DNA from: Scytalidium lignicola
Taxonomy: Eukaryota; Ascomycota; Leotiomycetes
Direction: 5' to 3'
DNA length: 37,335 nt
NCBI GenBank assembly: GCA_002812745.2
Contig: NCSJ02000391.1
Coordinates: forward strand, 1-37,335
Both the position numbers and the translations under genes were made by a program. A model generated the notes under the pieces. The model was not told the DNA's origin and did not search any database. It saw only the letters and a program-made list of their open reading frames with translations. This document shows, piece by piece, positions 20,170-29,594 of this stretch. Within the stretch, counting starts at the first letter, position 1; each line of letters opens with the position of its first letter.

Positions 20170-21795
20170 TCACACCTCCACACGAATTTCAGGGTTGCCA
20201 TCCTCAGATCGTCGGATGGGATGGGTCTTAAACTTCCGACTAGAAACTCGCTCCTCAAACAAGATGTCAAGCTCTTCGAAAGTCCTGTCCTTGGTTTCAG
20301 GGAGACAGAAATAGCACCAGACCACGCACAGTGCAGCAATACCAGCGAACAGAAAACCAAGTTTGCCTTTCCAATTTCCCTGATCAGAATCCATTGCGTA
20401 TGGAATAGCAACACCGAAAATGACGTTCACAATGTGGCACATGCAGGTCGCCAATGCAATGGTCATACCGCGAAGTCTTACGGAGGCGACCTCACATAAG
20501 ATGGTGAAACATGTAGGGCCAATCGTTAGATCGTACGCCAGTAGACAGATCAACATGAGTGAACACTGTCCCCAGATTACCGCGGTGCCATTCTGTGGCA
20601 CGACGTCGAGAATGCCGATGAGCAACAGGACGATGGCAATTGCTCCAGTGCCGATGATGTAGATGGGTCTCCTGCCCACTTTAGCGATGATGGCCCATGA
20701 AGCAATCGTTCCAACGAAGCCGACGGACGTGAGGCCAATGTTCATGGAGAAAGCGTCGGAGGTGTCCAATCCGGCATGTTCGAAAAATTGCACGGCATAG
20801 TTGACATAAAGCACTTGACCAGAGAATGGCTGGATGCAATAGACCATGATGGCTATGATAAGACGTCTCAAATCCGGGCCATAGAAGCAATCGAGATAGC
20901 TATGGGTCTTCTCTAGCTGCTGCTCCATTCGAAGAGTATGTTTGATGTTGGCCAAAGTCAACTTGACATCGACCTGAGGTCTGGCAAGACGTCTCAAGGC
21001 TTTCTCCGCCTCTTCAAACTTGCCCTTTCGGCATAGCCACCAAGGTGAGCTGGGGCAGATGATGACCAGAATAAGGACAAGAAGCGGTGGAGCCCACTCA
21101 GCCGCGTAGGGAGCTTTGTAGGACCATTTGGAATCGAGGTTGTTAGTGCCCCGAAGCAGGCCGGAGGAAATGAGCTGTCCAACGACGAAACCCAGGTTAA
21201 CCATGGAGCCAGCCACGCCGCGCAAGACCAGTGGGCAGACCTCTCCAATATAGGCGGATCCAATGACGGGGTAGAAAGCAATTACACACCCGTTCAATAG
21301 TTCTCCAGCGAAAAGCACCGCAGGCGTTTCAGCGAAGAATTCCATGAAGATGAAGCCGATTGAAAGGATTGAACAAATGATCAACGTCATCCGAGGACCA
21401 ACCCGATCGTATGTCCAGCCGGCAAATAGAGCACCCACGATACCACCAATGCTGTTGGCGTAGTTGAAGGCTCCGTTCCAGGCTGCACTAATCTCGTATT
21501 TGCCCGCGTACAGATAACCAAATTGTTGCTTGAAGGGCGTCAGGCCGACAACGCTGCCAACGAGCGCGCCATCGAATCCCTTCAGAATGATGGCAGTGTT
21601 GATGAGGAGCGACCATAGGACGGCAGTGCGGTAGAGTCGGACTGCTTCCCAAAACCCAAGCGCATGCTGAGCCTGGGTGTAAAGAAGAGATTGAGCAGCC
21701 TCATCGATGATGTCTGCATCAACAGCTTTGACTGAACCTTTCAGTTCATCTTTGTCATTTGAAGAGAGGAAGAGCTTGATTTTTTCCGCTGCCAT
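20170..21795 (-). CDS. MFS sugar transporter (SP family, alpha-glucoside permease-like)
   Basis: 541 residues from the ATG at 21795; an earlier in-frame codon at 21822 is TTG, not ATG. Twelve membrane segments in the sugar-porter pattern are visible. Signatures: ILKGFDGALVGS in helix 1, AGWTYDRVGPR (the loop 2-3 motif G-x3-D-R-x-G-R), the loop 6-7 CPSSPWWLCRKGKFEEAEKAL in place of the usual PESPWWL, AKVGRRPIY in loop 8-9, and the terminal LPETKDRTFEELD. The extended N-terminus and these motifs resemble fungal maltose/alpha-glucoside:H+ symporters, but substrate cannot be fixed from sequence. It should be in the plasma membrane. It diverges from the PhyH-family gene across 835 bp and is GC-richer than the cluster to the left. 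No stop or frameshift is seen. Confidence 0.9.
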   Translation of the reverse strand: MAAEKIKLFLSSNDKDELKGSVKAVDADIIDEAAQSLLYTQAQHALGFWEAVRLYRTAVLWSLLINTAIILKGFDGALVGSVVGLTPFKQQFGYLYAGKYEISAAWNGAFNYANSIGGIVGALFAGWTYDRVGPRMTLIICSILSIGFIFMEFFAETPAVLFAGELLNGCVIAFYPVIGSAYIGEVCPLVLRGVAGSMVNLGFVVGQLISSGLLRGTNNLDSKWSYKAPYAAEWAPPLLVLILVIICPSSPWWLCRKGKFEEAEKALRRLARPQVDVKLTLANIKHTLRMEQQLEKTHSYLDCFYGPDLRRLIIAIMVYCIQPFSGQVLYVNYAVQFFEHAGLDTSDAFSMNIGLTSVGFVGTIASWAIIAKVGRRPIYIIGTGAIAIVLLLIGILDVVPQNGTAVIWGQCSLMLICLLAYDLTIGPTCFTILCEVASVRLRGMTIALATCMCHIVNVIFGVAIPYAMDSDQGNWKGKLGFLFAGIAALCVVWCYFCLPETKDRTFEELDILFEERVSSRKFKTHPIRRSEDGNPEIRVEV

Positions 21796-22630
21796 CTTGG
21801 AAGGACCGACTTGAACGAACAAATGAATGCTGTGGGCTCCTGTTCCAGAACATGAAGCTCTTTATATAAACTGCCTTACCAGCAGCACACGACCAAAGAG
21901 CGAGTGATCATTCTCCAGCGCAAGACGCAGTCTACCAATAGATTACAGTTCATTTATCATGCCGTGTATTTACTTCGCTAGAAGGGGAAATATTAACAGC
22001 TAATCTTTCTCCGCAGCAGCTAACCCGCCACCGATCCAACGGAAGAGATATCATATCCTAGAGACTGTCCGGAAGGCGATCTCGGAATGCAATTATTTCT
22101 GGCCGGCTTAGCGACCTGACTGTAGGAGAAATCAAGATCATATCCTGATTATCTGATAGGCTGTCTCTCGCCCCTCTTACCTAGGGAGAGACCGGTGTTG
22201 TGGCGGCTGATGCTCGGGCAATAGTGGGAGAGAGCGAAGAGTGGTGCTATGGGATGAAGCTAACAGACTAGCAACAAGTCTACGGTAATCAATCAATGCC
22301 TGGCATGGATCCGCAAGCGCTACCGCCGAAGTCACCTTCCCATATCGAGGCAAAATAACAGTTGAGACAAGCAGAGCACCCTTGGGCATAAGACAAGCCC
22401 AGCGCGTTATCTACTGGCTGTTCTGAACCCGTCAGTACGGTACAGCGCTAAGTGGAATGTGTTTTGGAGAAGCTGCCCTATACCAGAAGACGGAATATTT
22501 ACAGCTGGGGCCAATGCCACATGTTCAACAAGATTAGCCTTCTGGTGGAGACCACTTTACCCCACGATCCGACATGAAACTATTGGAGATTTAGCAGCAT
22601 AAAAGGCATGGACTCAACTCCCTCGAGGGC
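21796..22630. promoter_or_regulatory. Divergent promoter between sugar transporter and PhyH-type dioxygenase
   Basis: 835 bp between two start codons. CGGAA occurs four times on the plus strand (22040, 22070, 22083, 22491), three of them within 50 bp, which could be monomeric or spaced sites for a Zn2Cys6 protein such as the neighbouring regulator. The motif of the 5.5-15.9 kb cluster is absent. Confidence 0.4.
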
Positions 22631-23545
22631 ATGAACATCAGCGATAAGGTCAGCAACATGGCCGCATCAACACCTCTTCCCGAGGTCACCTGCATCAAAC
22701 TGTCACCAGAAGAGCTTGCCTCACAGCAAGTTGGTTCACATAACCTGCAAAAGGCTGTCGAGGCCCTTCATCGCGATGGTCTCGTCGTGTTGGAGAACGC
22801 GGTCAGCATTGAGCACCTCGACAAGCTGAATGCCCGAATGGTACCGGAGGCGAAGACTTTGTTCGCAAAAGCAGAGACCCATCGCAACTTTGGGCCGAAG
22901 ACAGGTAACATCCAGCAAGAACCTGTCGCGGAAAAGGATTACATCTTCCAGGATGTTCTCGCAAATCCCTTTGCCGTGCAAGTGGTCGAGTGCATGTTCG
23001 GACCTCGCCCGTCGTTGAGGTTCTACAGCGCCAATACCGCCATGAAAGCCACCGACCGGCAGCCGGTTCATATTGACATCAACTTCAACTTCCCTCAGAT
23101 CCCTTGGGGATACGCCATCAACGTCAACCTCGTCTCGACATCGCCGGAAAATGGAGCAACGGAAGTCTGGCTTGGAAGCCACAAAGATACCACGAAAGAC
23201 GTCCTCGACACGCAATATAAGCACAAGCAGATTCGTGTAGATCTGTTGGAGGAGCGGAGGAAGATATCACCAGGCATCCAGCCATCTCTTCCGAAAGGCT
23301 CGCTCATCATTCGAGACTTCCGGTTATGGCATGCTGGCATGCCAAACAAAACCGACGAGCCAAGAATCATGCTTGCATCAGTATTATTTCCGCAATGGTA
23401 CCGCAGCCAGCAGAAGATCTTCCTCCCGGAGAGCTTGAAGGGACAGATTCAATGGGGCGACGTGAATGCATGCGTGGACTGGGTTCCGAACGACTACGAT
23501 TATCTGAAGGGTAGGCACGATCATGACTTCTCACTCAAGCCCTAG
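22631..23545 (+). CDS. Phytanoyl-CoA dioxygenase (PhyH) family protein
   Basis: 304 residues, intronless. The PhyH-type 2-oxoglutarate/Fe(II) fold is supported by HxD at His147-Asp149 (QPVHIDINFNF), the distal His234 (RLWHAGMPN) and Arg245 (EPRIMLASVLF), which together give iron and 2-oxoglutarate binding. ENGATEVWLGSHKDT and PKGSLIIRDFRLWHAG are the usual strands between them. Fungal members hydroxylate or desaturate diverse small molecules; a true phytanoyl-CoA substrate is unlikely to be implied. The start could be Met1 (22631) or Met10 (22658); the latter has a better context (AACATGGCC). Its neighbours are a divergent sugar transporter and a convergent Zn2Cys6 regulator, which suggests a small catabolic or biosynthetic unit. 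It appears intact. Confidence 0.88.
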   Translation: MNISDKVSNMAASTPLPEVTCIKLSPEELASQQVGSHNLQKAVEALHRDGLVVLENAVSIEHLDKLNARMVPEAKTLFAKAETHRNFGPKTGNIQQEPVAEKDYIFQDVLANPFAVQVVECMFGPRPSLRFYSANTAMKATDRQPVHIDINFNFPQIPWGYAINVNLVSTSPENGATEVWLGSHKDTTKDVLDTQYKHKQIRVDLLEERRKISPGIQPSLPKGSLIIRDFRLWHAGMPNKTDEPRIMLASVLFPQWYRSQQKIFLPESLKGQIQWGDVNACVDWVPNDYDYLKGRHDHDFSLKP

Positions 23546-23978
23546 TTGGTTTTACATTGGAGACAAATAGGCAGATATATTGGAATTATTAGGTATAGTT
23601 CAAATCTACAATTGTAAAGATATGGAGGTTGGGTGATACCATGTGACAACGCCCCGAGCGACTGACGGATCTGCCATTACTTGCGTCTGTAATCCTGCAC
23701 TCTTGAGATTAGCAGTCTTAATACCAAAGAAGAAATTGACCACCTGCTTGAGCTTTCCAATTGTTATCTAAGAAGAATGCCGATAAACAGGCCATTACTG
23801 ACCCCGTACGGCCTCTCTTTTCAATAAGATATATATGATTTAGCAATTATATGAAGCTTGCTCAGGATCGTAACCGGGTTGTATAGTATTGCCTAGGAAC
23901 CCCAACGCTGTACATGCCGATCCGTGCCGGGTTCTGCAGACATCGAGAGCCAAACGTCATCAAAATACCAGGGAATTC
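23546..23978. other. Convergent 3' intergenic region
   Basis: 433 bp between the ends of the PhyH-type gene and the regulator gene. No gene or repeat seen; it should contain both polyadenylation regions. Confidence 0.5.
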
Positions 23979-25424
23979 CTATATCAATTGGACCTCCCTT
24001 CCTAGATCGTTGATTACCTCAATACATCCCAGCCGACACATCTGTTCCGCTCCATCTATACCCTCGATATCTTTGCTGAGCCACACTTCCTCTATCGCCT
24101 CCATGACGCGCTTTAGGGACGGGATCCGACGCTGCCTGTACATTTCATTTAAACGCGTTCTCACAAAATCCCTGTCTCTTGGATCAATAGATTCGCAGCC
24201 CGCAGTAAATAGTGGCCACACATGTGCCGCTACGAGAGGCGATGAGGGTTCAACCGACGCAACAGCATCAAGGCACCGTCTAACATATGCGAGCGTTAGT
24301 GGATGCGGAGCTCCGATATTGTACATGACGCGGTAGAGGTATATCAGTGCCGAACAGCGGTGGGCTTCTGCCGTGGAGGCCTGCGCTCCGTTGGGAGCCG
24401 GCACCTTCCAGAGTTTAAGCTCGGATTCAATCGCAGTCCCTGCAGTGACGATGTCCATAGAGGACAAAGTCGTTTCTTTTGATGATGCGAGCTGTTTCTG
24501 GGATCGGAGCACGTTGATCTGAGCTACATTCTGGAGGATCACGGTGTCGTATCCGGTTGACCGGCCTAGAAGGCCATCACCTAAGTTGAACCATTGCCAA
24601 TTGACCGAAGCATGACCGTTCCTCGCCATTGAAGCTAAAAGATCTTGATAGGCAAATTGAGAGATCAAGAACTCTCCAATAGAGCCCGTGAAAGACGAGG
24701 GGCCGCCGCGTTGCTGAATGAGCTCCTTTGCACCCATCAGGTGATTAACGTTGTGCTTTGGGTCACCGTCGAATCGTTTCCCAATCTCCATAACAAGCAC
24801 AGACGCGAGAGTCATGTCTGAGGCTCGCGCTATCGGGTCACCGAGTGCTGCCCTCAAAGAGACAACGGCACGGTGTTGGTATCCTTGGGCTGTGATGCCA
24901 AGCGCAGGAGATGAGTCCTCGATAGATAGGTGTTGTGCAGCGATCGACATGATCATGTAATGCAAAGGCCCTTTTTCAAAGGCCATTGGCGTCAAATGTG
25001 TTTGAAAAGGATTTGGCTGAGCGAGGGACGATGTACAGAGGAGTGGTGAGATATGGGTGGTCCAATGGTGCAGGAGTCTATACTCTTCCAGCGGCATATC
25101 AGCCGGCAAAATTGACATGGTCGAGCGAGAAACCGTTGGCGACAATGCAATGGAACCCCCAGAAGAACCGCTCAAATGCTCTATACTGCTTTGTGCTGAT
25201 TTTACGCATGTTGATTTGGCAGAACTTCTTCGTCTGTTGCGTTTCTTCGAAGGATCCAATTCTCGCCATTGCAGGCGGACACCCCACCCTTTACAATCGA
25301 TGCTCAGTCTCTTGCATCGACCACATTTGGGCTTCTCTTCATCGCACTTGTGTCCTGCGTCCCTGCAGGACCAACATCCAGTCTTAGTCCTAGTATATTT
25401 GATTGGCTTCGTTGGTGTTACCAT
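23979..25424 (-). CDS. Zn2Cys6 transcription factor with fungal-specific C-terminal domain
   Basis: 481 residues, intronless. The N-terminal zinc cluster has all six cysteines: Cys17, 20, 27, 34, 37 and 44 (C-x2-C-x6-C-x6-C-x2-C-x6-C), within GCWSCRDAGHKCDEEKPKCG. It is followed by a basic linker KKRNRRRSS. A Ser-rich region precedes a helical domain of the Fungal_trans_2 type (EEYRLLHHWTTHISPLL, PLHYMIMSIAAQHL, ASVLVMEIGKRF, then near the end HVWPLFTAGCES and VMEAIEEVW). This is a nuclear DNA-binding regulator expected to bind CGG triplets. It most likely controls the adjacent sugar transporter and PhyH-type genes. It is also the only regulator in the window, so it is a candidate, though 8 kb away, for the CCG-N6-CGG motifs at 7-14 kb. 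No defect seen. Confidence 0.92.
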   Translation of the reverse strand: MVTPTKPIKYTRTKTGCWSCRDAGHKCDEEKPKCGRCKRLSIDCKGWGVRLQWRELDPSKKRNRRRSSAKSTCVKSAQSSIEHLSGSSGGSIALSPTVSRSTMSILPADMPLEEYRLLHHWTTHISPLLCTSSLAQPNPFQTHLTPMAFEKGPLHYMIMSIAAQHLSIEDSSPALGITAQGYQHRAVVSLRAALGDPIARASDMTLASVLVMEIGKRFDGDPKHNVNHLMGAKELIQQRGGPSSFTGSIGEFLISQFAYQDLLASMARNGHASVNWQWFNLGDGLLGRSTGYDTVILQNVAQINVLRSQKQLASSKETTLSSMDIVTAGTAIESELKLWKVPAPNGAQASTAEAHRCSALIYLYRVMYNIGAPHPLTLAYVRRCLDAVASVEPSSPLVAAHVWPLFTAGCESIDPRDRDFVRTRLNEMYRQRRIPSLKRVMEAIEEVWLSKDIEGIDGAEQMCRLGCIEVINDLGREVQLI

Positions 25425-28257
25425 ACCGTCCCCAGTCGTCTGACCGTGCTATCGGTTTATGAATAGACAAGAACTTCAGATACAGTAGCAAAGAGATAAG
25501 CGCGTCGCAACGGGTGAGTACTATGGCCCTAACCCAAGATGGCCATAGTCTTGGGACTATAGCCTACTTTTCCACATCGAATGTTAAACTTCTATCTTTA
25601 TAATATTGAAAACATTGTGGAGCCTCTTATATACTATGCTTTATTTATTTGTTTCTTCCGCTTTGGCATTCTTTAATAAAATCCTCTCTTACGATGGATG
25701 TTGGCGTGATAGTATCAGCAATCGTAGATAAGGCCCCGAAAGACTCGATAGCACTGGACGATCTTTAGCTATAGATGAGTCTAGAGAATTTCAAAACTAA
25801 ATGGTTGACCTTTCCTAAATATAAAATTCTTGGTTTGCTCGTGACTTCTATTAATGGAGGAGTATGGGAGATCAATCCGTGGAACAAGAATATGCAGCAT
25901 TGCTAGATTATAAAAGTCTTCAAAATATTTTTGTTCGACTGCTTGACAGCTTACCCACTAGGAGCATAATGAGCTTGAGATGGTGGATATTTGATGTGCC
26001 GATTGTCCCACACCAGAACACAGAATCTGCCACCAGAGTTTACGGTAATTCGGAAATTAGGACTTGAAAATGGAGAAACAGAAAGCCGAGGATAAGTTGG
26101 GATAATATTACCCTCCGAATATACTAGGATGGATCGTGTCAATTTTACAACACATATTCTCAGGATATCAGATACGAATATCTATCCTTGCTAACAAGAG
26201 AACAAATTCGTAGACCAAAAATCCAGACCTCATAACGTCGAATGTTGCCATCACTTTCGACAGTTGCCTTCGCTGATAGTTGATGTTTATCCTTGTCATG
26301 CATTGAAATCCTTGGCCAAGTCCAGTGGAAAGACCCGGCGCCTTAATGGATGCTAAGGACTTGTTCTCTCTTTGCAATCAGATTCTGATTGCGAATGCCA
26401 ATGCCGCACAAACTACAACGACAGCAGTAATCTTAGTGCGAACGATATCTTGGTTTTCGCGATATGATGGTCGGTCTTAAGCATATCGTTATAGCGAGGC
26501 TCTGCTGTATCATTTTATTTTTATTTTTACCCTGGACTGGTTGGCGATTGATCATCCGGGACTGTAGAGGAAAGGATTCTCAATTTCCAATTTCTCGCTG
26601 ACTTAACTTTGGTGATTTATCATAGAAGATGGAGTTTTCCTGAGTTGCCAAACCTTTAGTTCTCGATTCTCACTACTTATCACTGCTAAATCTATATATT
26701 TTAGTTCTTGATGTTGCGAGAAGTTTTGGTCATCTAATTGCTGTTATTACTGTTTACACTTGTCAAAAGCATTATCATAAGGTATAGAGCAGTATAGTTT
26801 GTCTTCTTCACTAGGTGGACTTTATAGGGATGATTCGGGATTGATGAAAATTGATAGTAAGGACCAAATAGTGATATATGTTGCATGAATTATTAGGTAA
26901 ACCTTATAGGCGACAATGGGTTGCCTATATACGCTCCAATTGGTGCCTAAGCTATAATTGGCTCTATATACAGCATACTTGACCACTGTAGGAGGAGTTA
27001 GTTAGCAAGTAATTCACTTTAGTTAGTTGAATTTAGTGTTATGATTACCTATTACGATTGGTTACAGTAGCCTCGCAAGGATATAGATAAGGACCTGGAG
27101 TGGTTGTGCAATTGTTTTCCCGAAAATTGTAAAGAAAGATTATATATATATATTGATTTAGGGATAGAAGCTTGNTTTTTTTGGAAGCTCAACCGAGATA
27201 TGTCATTTATAATTATGGTATTTGGCAGTGGAAACTACAAGATTTTTTGAACCGGAAATATATCTAAGACCAATTTCTAGTTTTGCATTTTTAGTATCAT
27301 TATTTCTATAATCAATTTTGACATCAACTNAAAAATTCTGATTTATCTTCTTCCAAAAAGATAGGATTATCTATATTATTATCAATATCAGAAATTATAT
27401 TATATTAGCAGATTCACTTATTTCGACTGGTCTCAGAAATTTCACTAGATACCAATCCAGTATGATTTTTTGAAGGATTTCTTAAGGAATTATTGACATT
27501 ATATCTATCATCTATAATAGAAATATAATTGGGATGAACTTCTATAGCAGGCCTGTCTTCTAAAAAATGACTGGTATCTTGTCCATCTTTGGCAGTAGAA
27601 TTGTCGCCGGGATGATTGTCCATAATTAATATGTGTTTTGACAGACTTATTGCTTCGAGAAATTTAATCGCCGCTCTAGATATGAGTATATTGGACATGA
27701 TATTGAAAGTTTGACAGGTTTAGTGATGTTAGAGGGGAAATGGATACTGAAGCCTCGATAAAAAAACGAAAATCGGTAAATACAGAAGATAGCAGCTCGT
27801 TATGCTCATTCAGTAAACAAACAGACAATCTAAATTTATCCGTTGCATTCACACCTTATTCCATAGCCAACTGGCCTGTGTCTAAGATATGGCATATTCT
27901 TAATTAGTTGCTGATGATATATAAAACTGCCGTCAAAAAGGCTTCTAGTATGCCGGTTCTGTTCTTGACAGTTTACTGATAGATCTATGCTAGTTTATTA
28001 GCTAACAGTATGCTTTATGTTACTGTCCAGATACAGAAATCAGATATAAGGCTGATTCATATGTCCTATTTGGTTGATGGCTGGTGAATCTTGAATAGTT
28101 ATTTAGCCTCAGCGGCAGTGTGACTGATGGGATATGCATTATGCATCACACAACCGGAGATGCCAACACGCCCTCACACCATCACATATTGCCTCCCTGG
28201 CACCATTCTCTTTGTTGAATGGTAGCCTACCGCCGCCTACAGGCAACCACTGTAGAG
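25425..28257. other. Gene-poor AT-rich region
   Basis: Almost 3 kb with stops in all frames. Short frames at 25864-26067 and 26168-26377 lack any resemblance. A minus-strand frame at 27414-27698 (94 codons) may continue in fragments toward 27200 (…VDVKIDYRNNDTKNAKLEIG), perhaps a decayed gene of unknown type. Ambiguous bases are at 27175 and 27330. A repeat block lies at 26963-27061. Confidence 0.45.
26963..27061 (+). repeat. LTR-like repeat relic, copy B
   Basis: CTATATACAGCATACTTGAC followed by CACTGTAGG, and about 85 bp later ACCTATTACGATTGG, parallel the same two blocks in the same order at 28304-28393 (CTATATAAG...CATACTTGCCCACTGTA...ACCTATTACGATCGG). The copy is more mutated, with C-to-T-type differences. 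Confidence 0.45.
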
Positions 28258-28393
28258 CTGTAATACGGCACGTAATATGGCCGTATTACAGGGGCCTACC
28301 GGCCCCTATATAAGTGGCCATACTTGCCCACTGTACAGTAGTTAATTTAGTAGTCAATTTATATATATTCTATGGGAACCTATTACGATCGGC
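28258..28393 (+). repeat. LTR-like repeat relic, copy C, with two stem-loops and a TATA box
   Basis: A perfect 12-bp inverted repeat, CTGTAATACGGC/GCCGTATTACAG (28258-28269 and 28280-28291), is followed by GGGGCC-TACC-GGCCCC (28291-28306) and CTATATAAG (28306-28314). Sequence shared with copies A and B follows, to ACCTATTACGATCGG at 28379-28393. The order resembles the promoter (U3/R) part of an LTR. No internal retroelement genes are seen, so a solo or truncated LTR is the likeliest reading. Confidence 0.5.
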
Positions 28394-28397
28394 ATAT

Positions 28398-29250
28398 GTA
28401 ACCTGTCCAACAATTCAAGGGGTATTGCCTCCGGTAATGTTAGGCTTGCTCACTGCTATAGTTCCAGTCGCGTTGCGCCTTCTTGCAAACATACAAGGAC
28501 TTCATTCACGTCAAGCTACAGAAAACCATGTTCAGATATTTTATTTCGCCTTTCTATTCGTGCAGATATTTCTTACTGTTTCCTTGTCAGCTGGTATCAC
28601 AACCATCATAGGAGAGTTGACAGACAGGATTCAAGCGTTGCCAGCAATCCTTGCTCAAAATTTTACCTAAAGCATGTAACTACTTTTTCTCCTATATTAT
28701 GATGTGTACCTTTATGGCGGTTGTTTCCACTCTCGTACGAGTCAGCAGATTGATAAATTTGTTCGTTCTCTCTCTCCTCTGTTCGACAAAACTGCGAGAC
28801 AGAAGTGGACGAGGCAAGAGAGCCTAGACCTGCAGAAATGGGGAACATTTGTACCAGTCTCCACAAATATCGCTTGTATAGGTAGGTCTCAGTCCAGTCT
28901 ACTCGCACAAGTCGTACTAATATAGCTCCGTCATAGGCCTAATTTATTGAGTGATTTTGCCTCTTATTTTAATCTTTAGCACATTATACTTTGGGGCGCT
29001 TTGGATATTATATCGATCTTACCCTCCAAAGCTCACAGAATTGAAGCTTGTCAATAATGACTTGTTTTATCCCACAGCAATACGACAATTGTTTACCGGC
29101 ATCTACTTTATGGAACTGTGTCTGGTTGGGTTATTCTTTCTCGTCCGTGACACAGGTAACCGAGCTACATGTACCGCACAGGGAGTGATTATGATAGTAG
29201 TTACGGTCTTAACATGTCTTATCTCGAGAATTATTCACCAGAGATCTTAA
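28398..29250 (+). pseudogene. Fragment of a calcium-permeable stress-gated channel gene (Csc1/OSCA/TMEM63, DUF221-type)
   Basis: Pieces of the RSN1_7TM domain appear in order but in different frames: IQGVLPPVMLGLLTAIVPVA and QIFYFAFLFVQIFLTVSLSAG; after a one-base shift LPKACNYFFSYIMM; after another shift PLFDKTARQKW and LQKWGTFVPVSTNIACIG. Then, past a probable intron (GTAGGT at 28880 with acceptor TAG near 28925) and a TGA where Trp is expected, come VILPLILIFSTLYFGALWILYR and IRQLFTGIYFMELCLVGLFFLV. These are the last membrane helices of the family. The N-terminal half of the gene (7+ helices and cytosolic loop) is absent, and the remnant begins directly after the LTR-like block. It is non-functional. 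Confidence 0.8.
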
Positions 29251-29406
29251 TAACAGTTGCGTGGAAATGGAGACNTTTTTTTCAGGGATGAGAGCCTCAT
29301 GCTTGCCTGACTGCCTGCTTCATATTTGTTTTTCTTTGTTTCCTTACCATAACAGTATATGATCAGCCAAGTGTAGATAAAAGAGACTAATTCAATGCTC
29401 AATCTA

Positions 29407-29511
29407 ATAGTTGGTGGGCGCTCGGACGGTGGGAAATTTTCGCTACCAACCACCTAGGGGTGGTTGGCACAAGTATTCCATCACCTCAAAGTAATCCGTC
29501 ACCTTTCGCGA
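29407..29511 (+). repeat. 5' terminal inverted repeat (105 bp)
   Basis: Begins ATAGTTGGTGGGCGCTCGGA and ends CACCTTTCGCGA. It is the exact reverse complement of 31694-31798. It contains an internal small palindrome, CCAACCACCTAGGGGTGGTTGG, around 29446-29467. Confidence 0.95.
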
Positions 29512-29594
29512 ATCCCAAACACTAAAGTCACGTACCTTCATTACGCGTTTTGCTGTCAACACCATACAATATTTTAATCAATATACTTCTCAAA

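Noticed and set aside
22736..23224. A 162-codon minus-strand frame inside the PhyH gene
   Set aside because: A shadow of the well-supported PhyH-type coding sequence on the other strand.
20170..25424. Assigning the 20-25 kb genes to the same regulon as the 5.5-15.9 kb cluster
   Set aside because: I found no CCGAAAANTCGG motif upstream of these genes, and a mutated pseudogene and about 1.6 kb of AT-rich DNA lie between the groups.
24986..25443. Plus-strand frames of 128-133 codons over the regulator gene
   Set aside because: Antisense shadows of the Zn2Cys6 regulator, whose six cysteines and C-terminal domain are clear.
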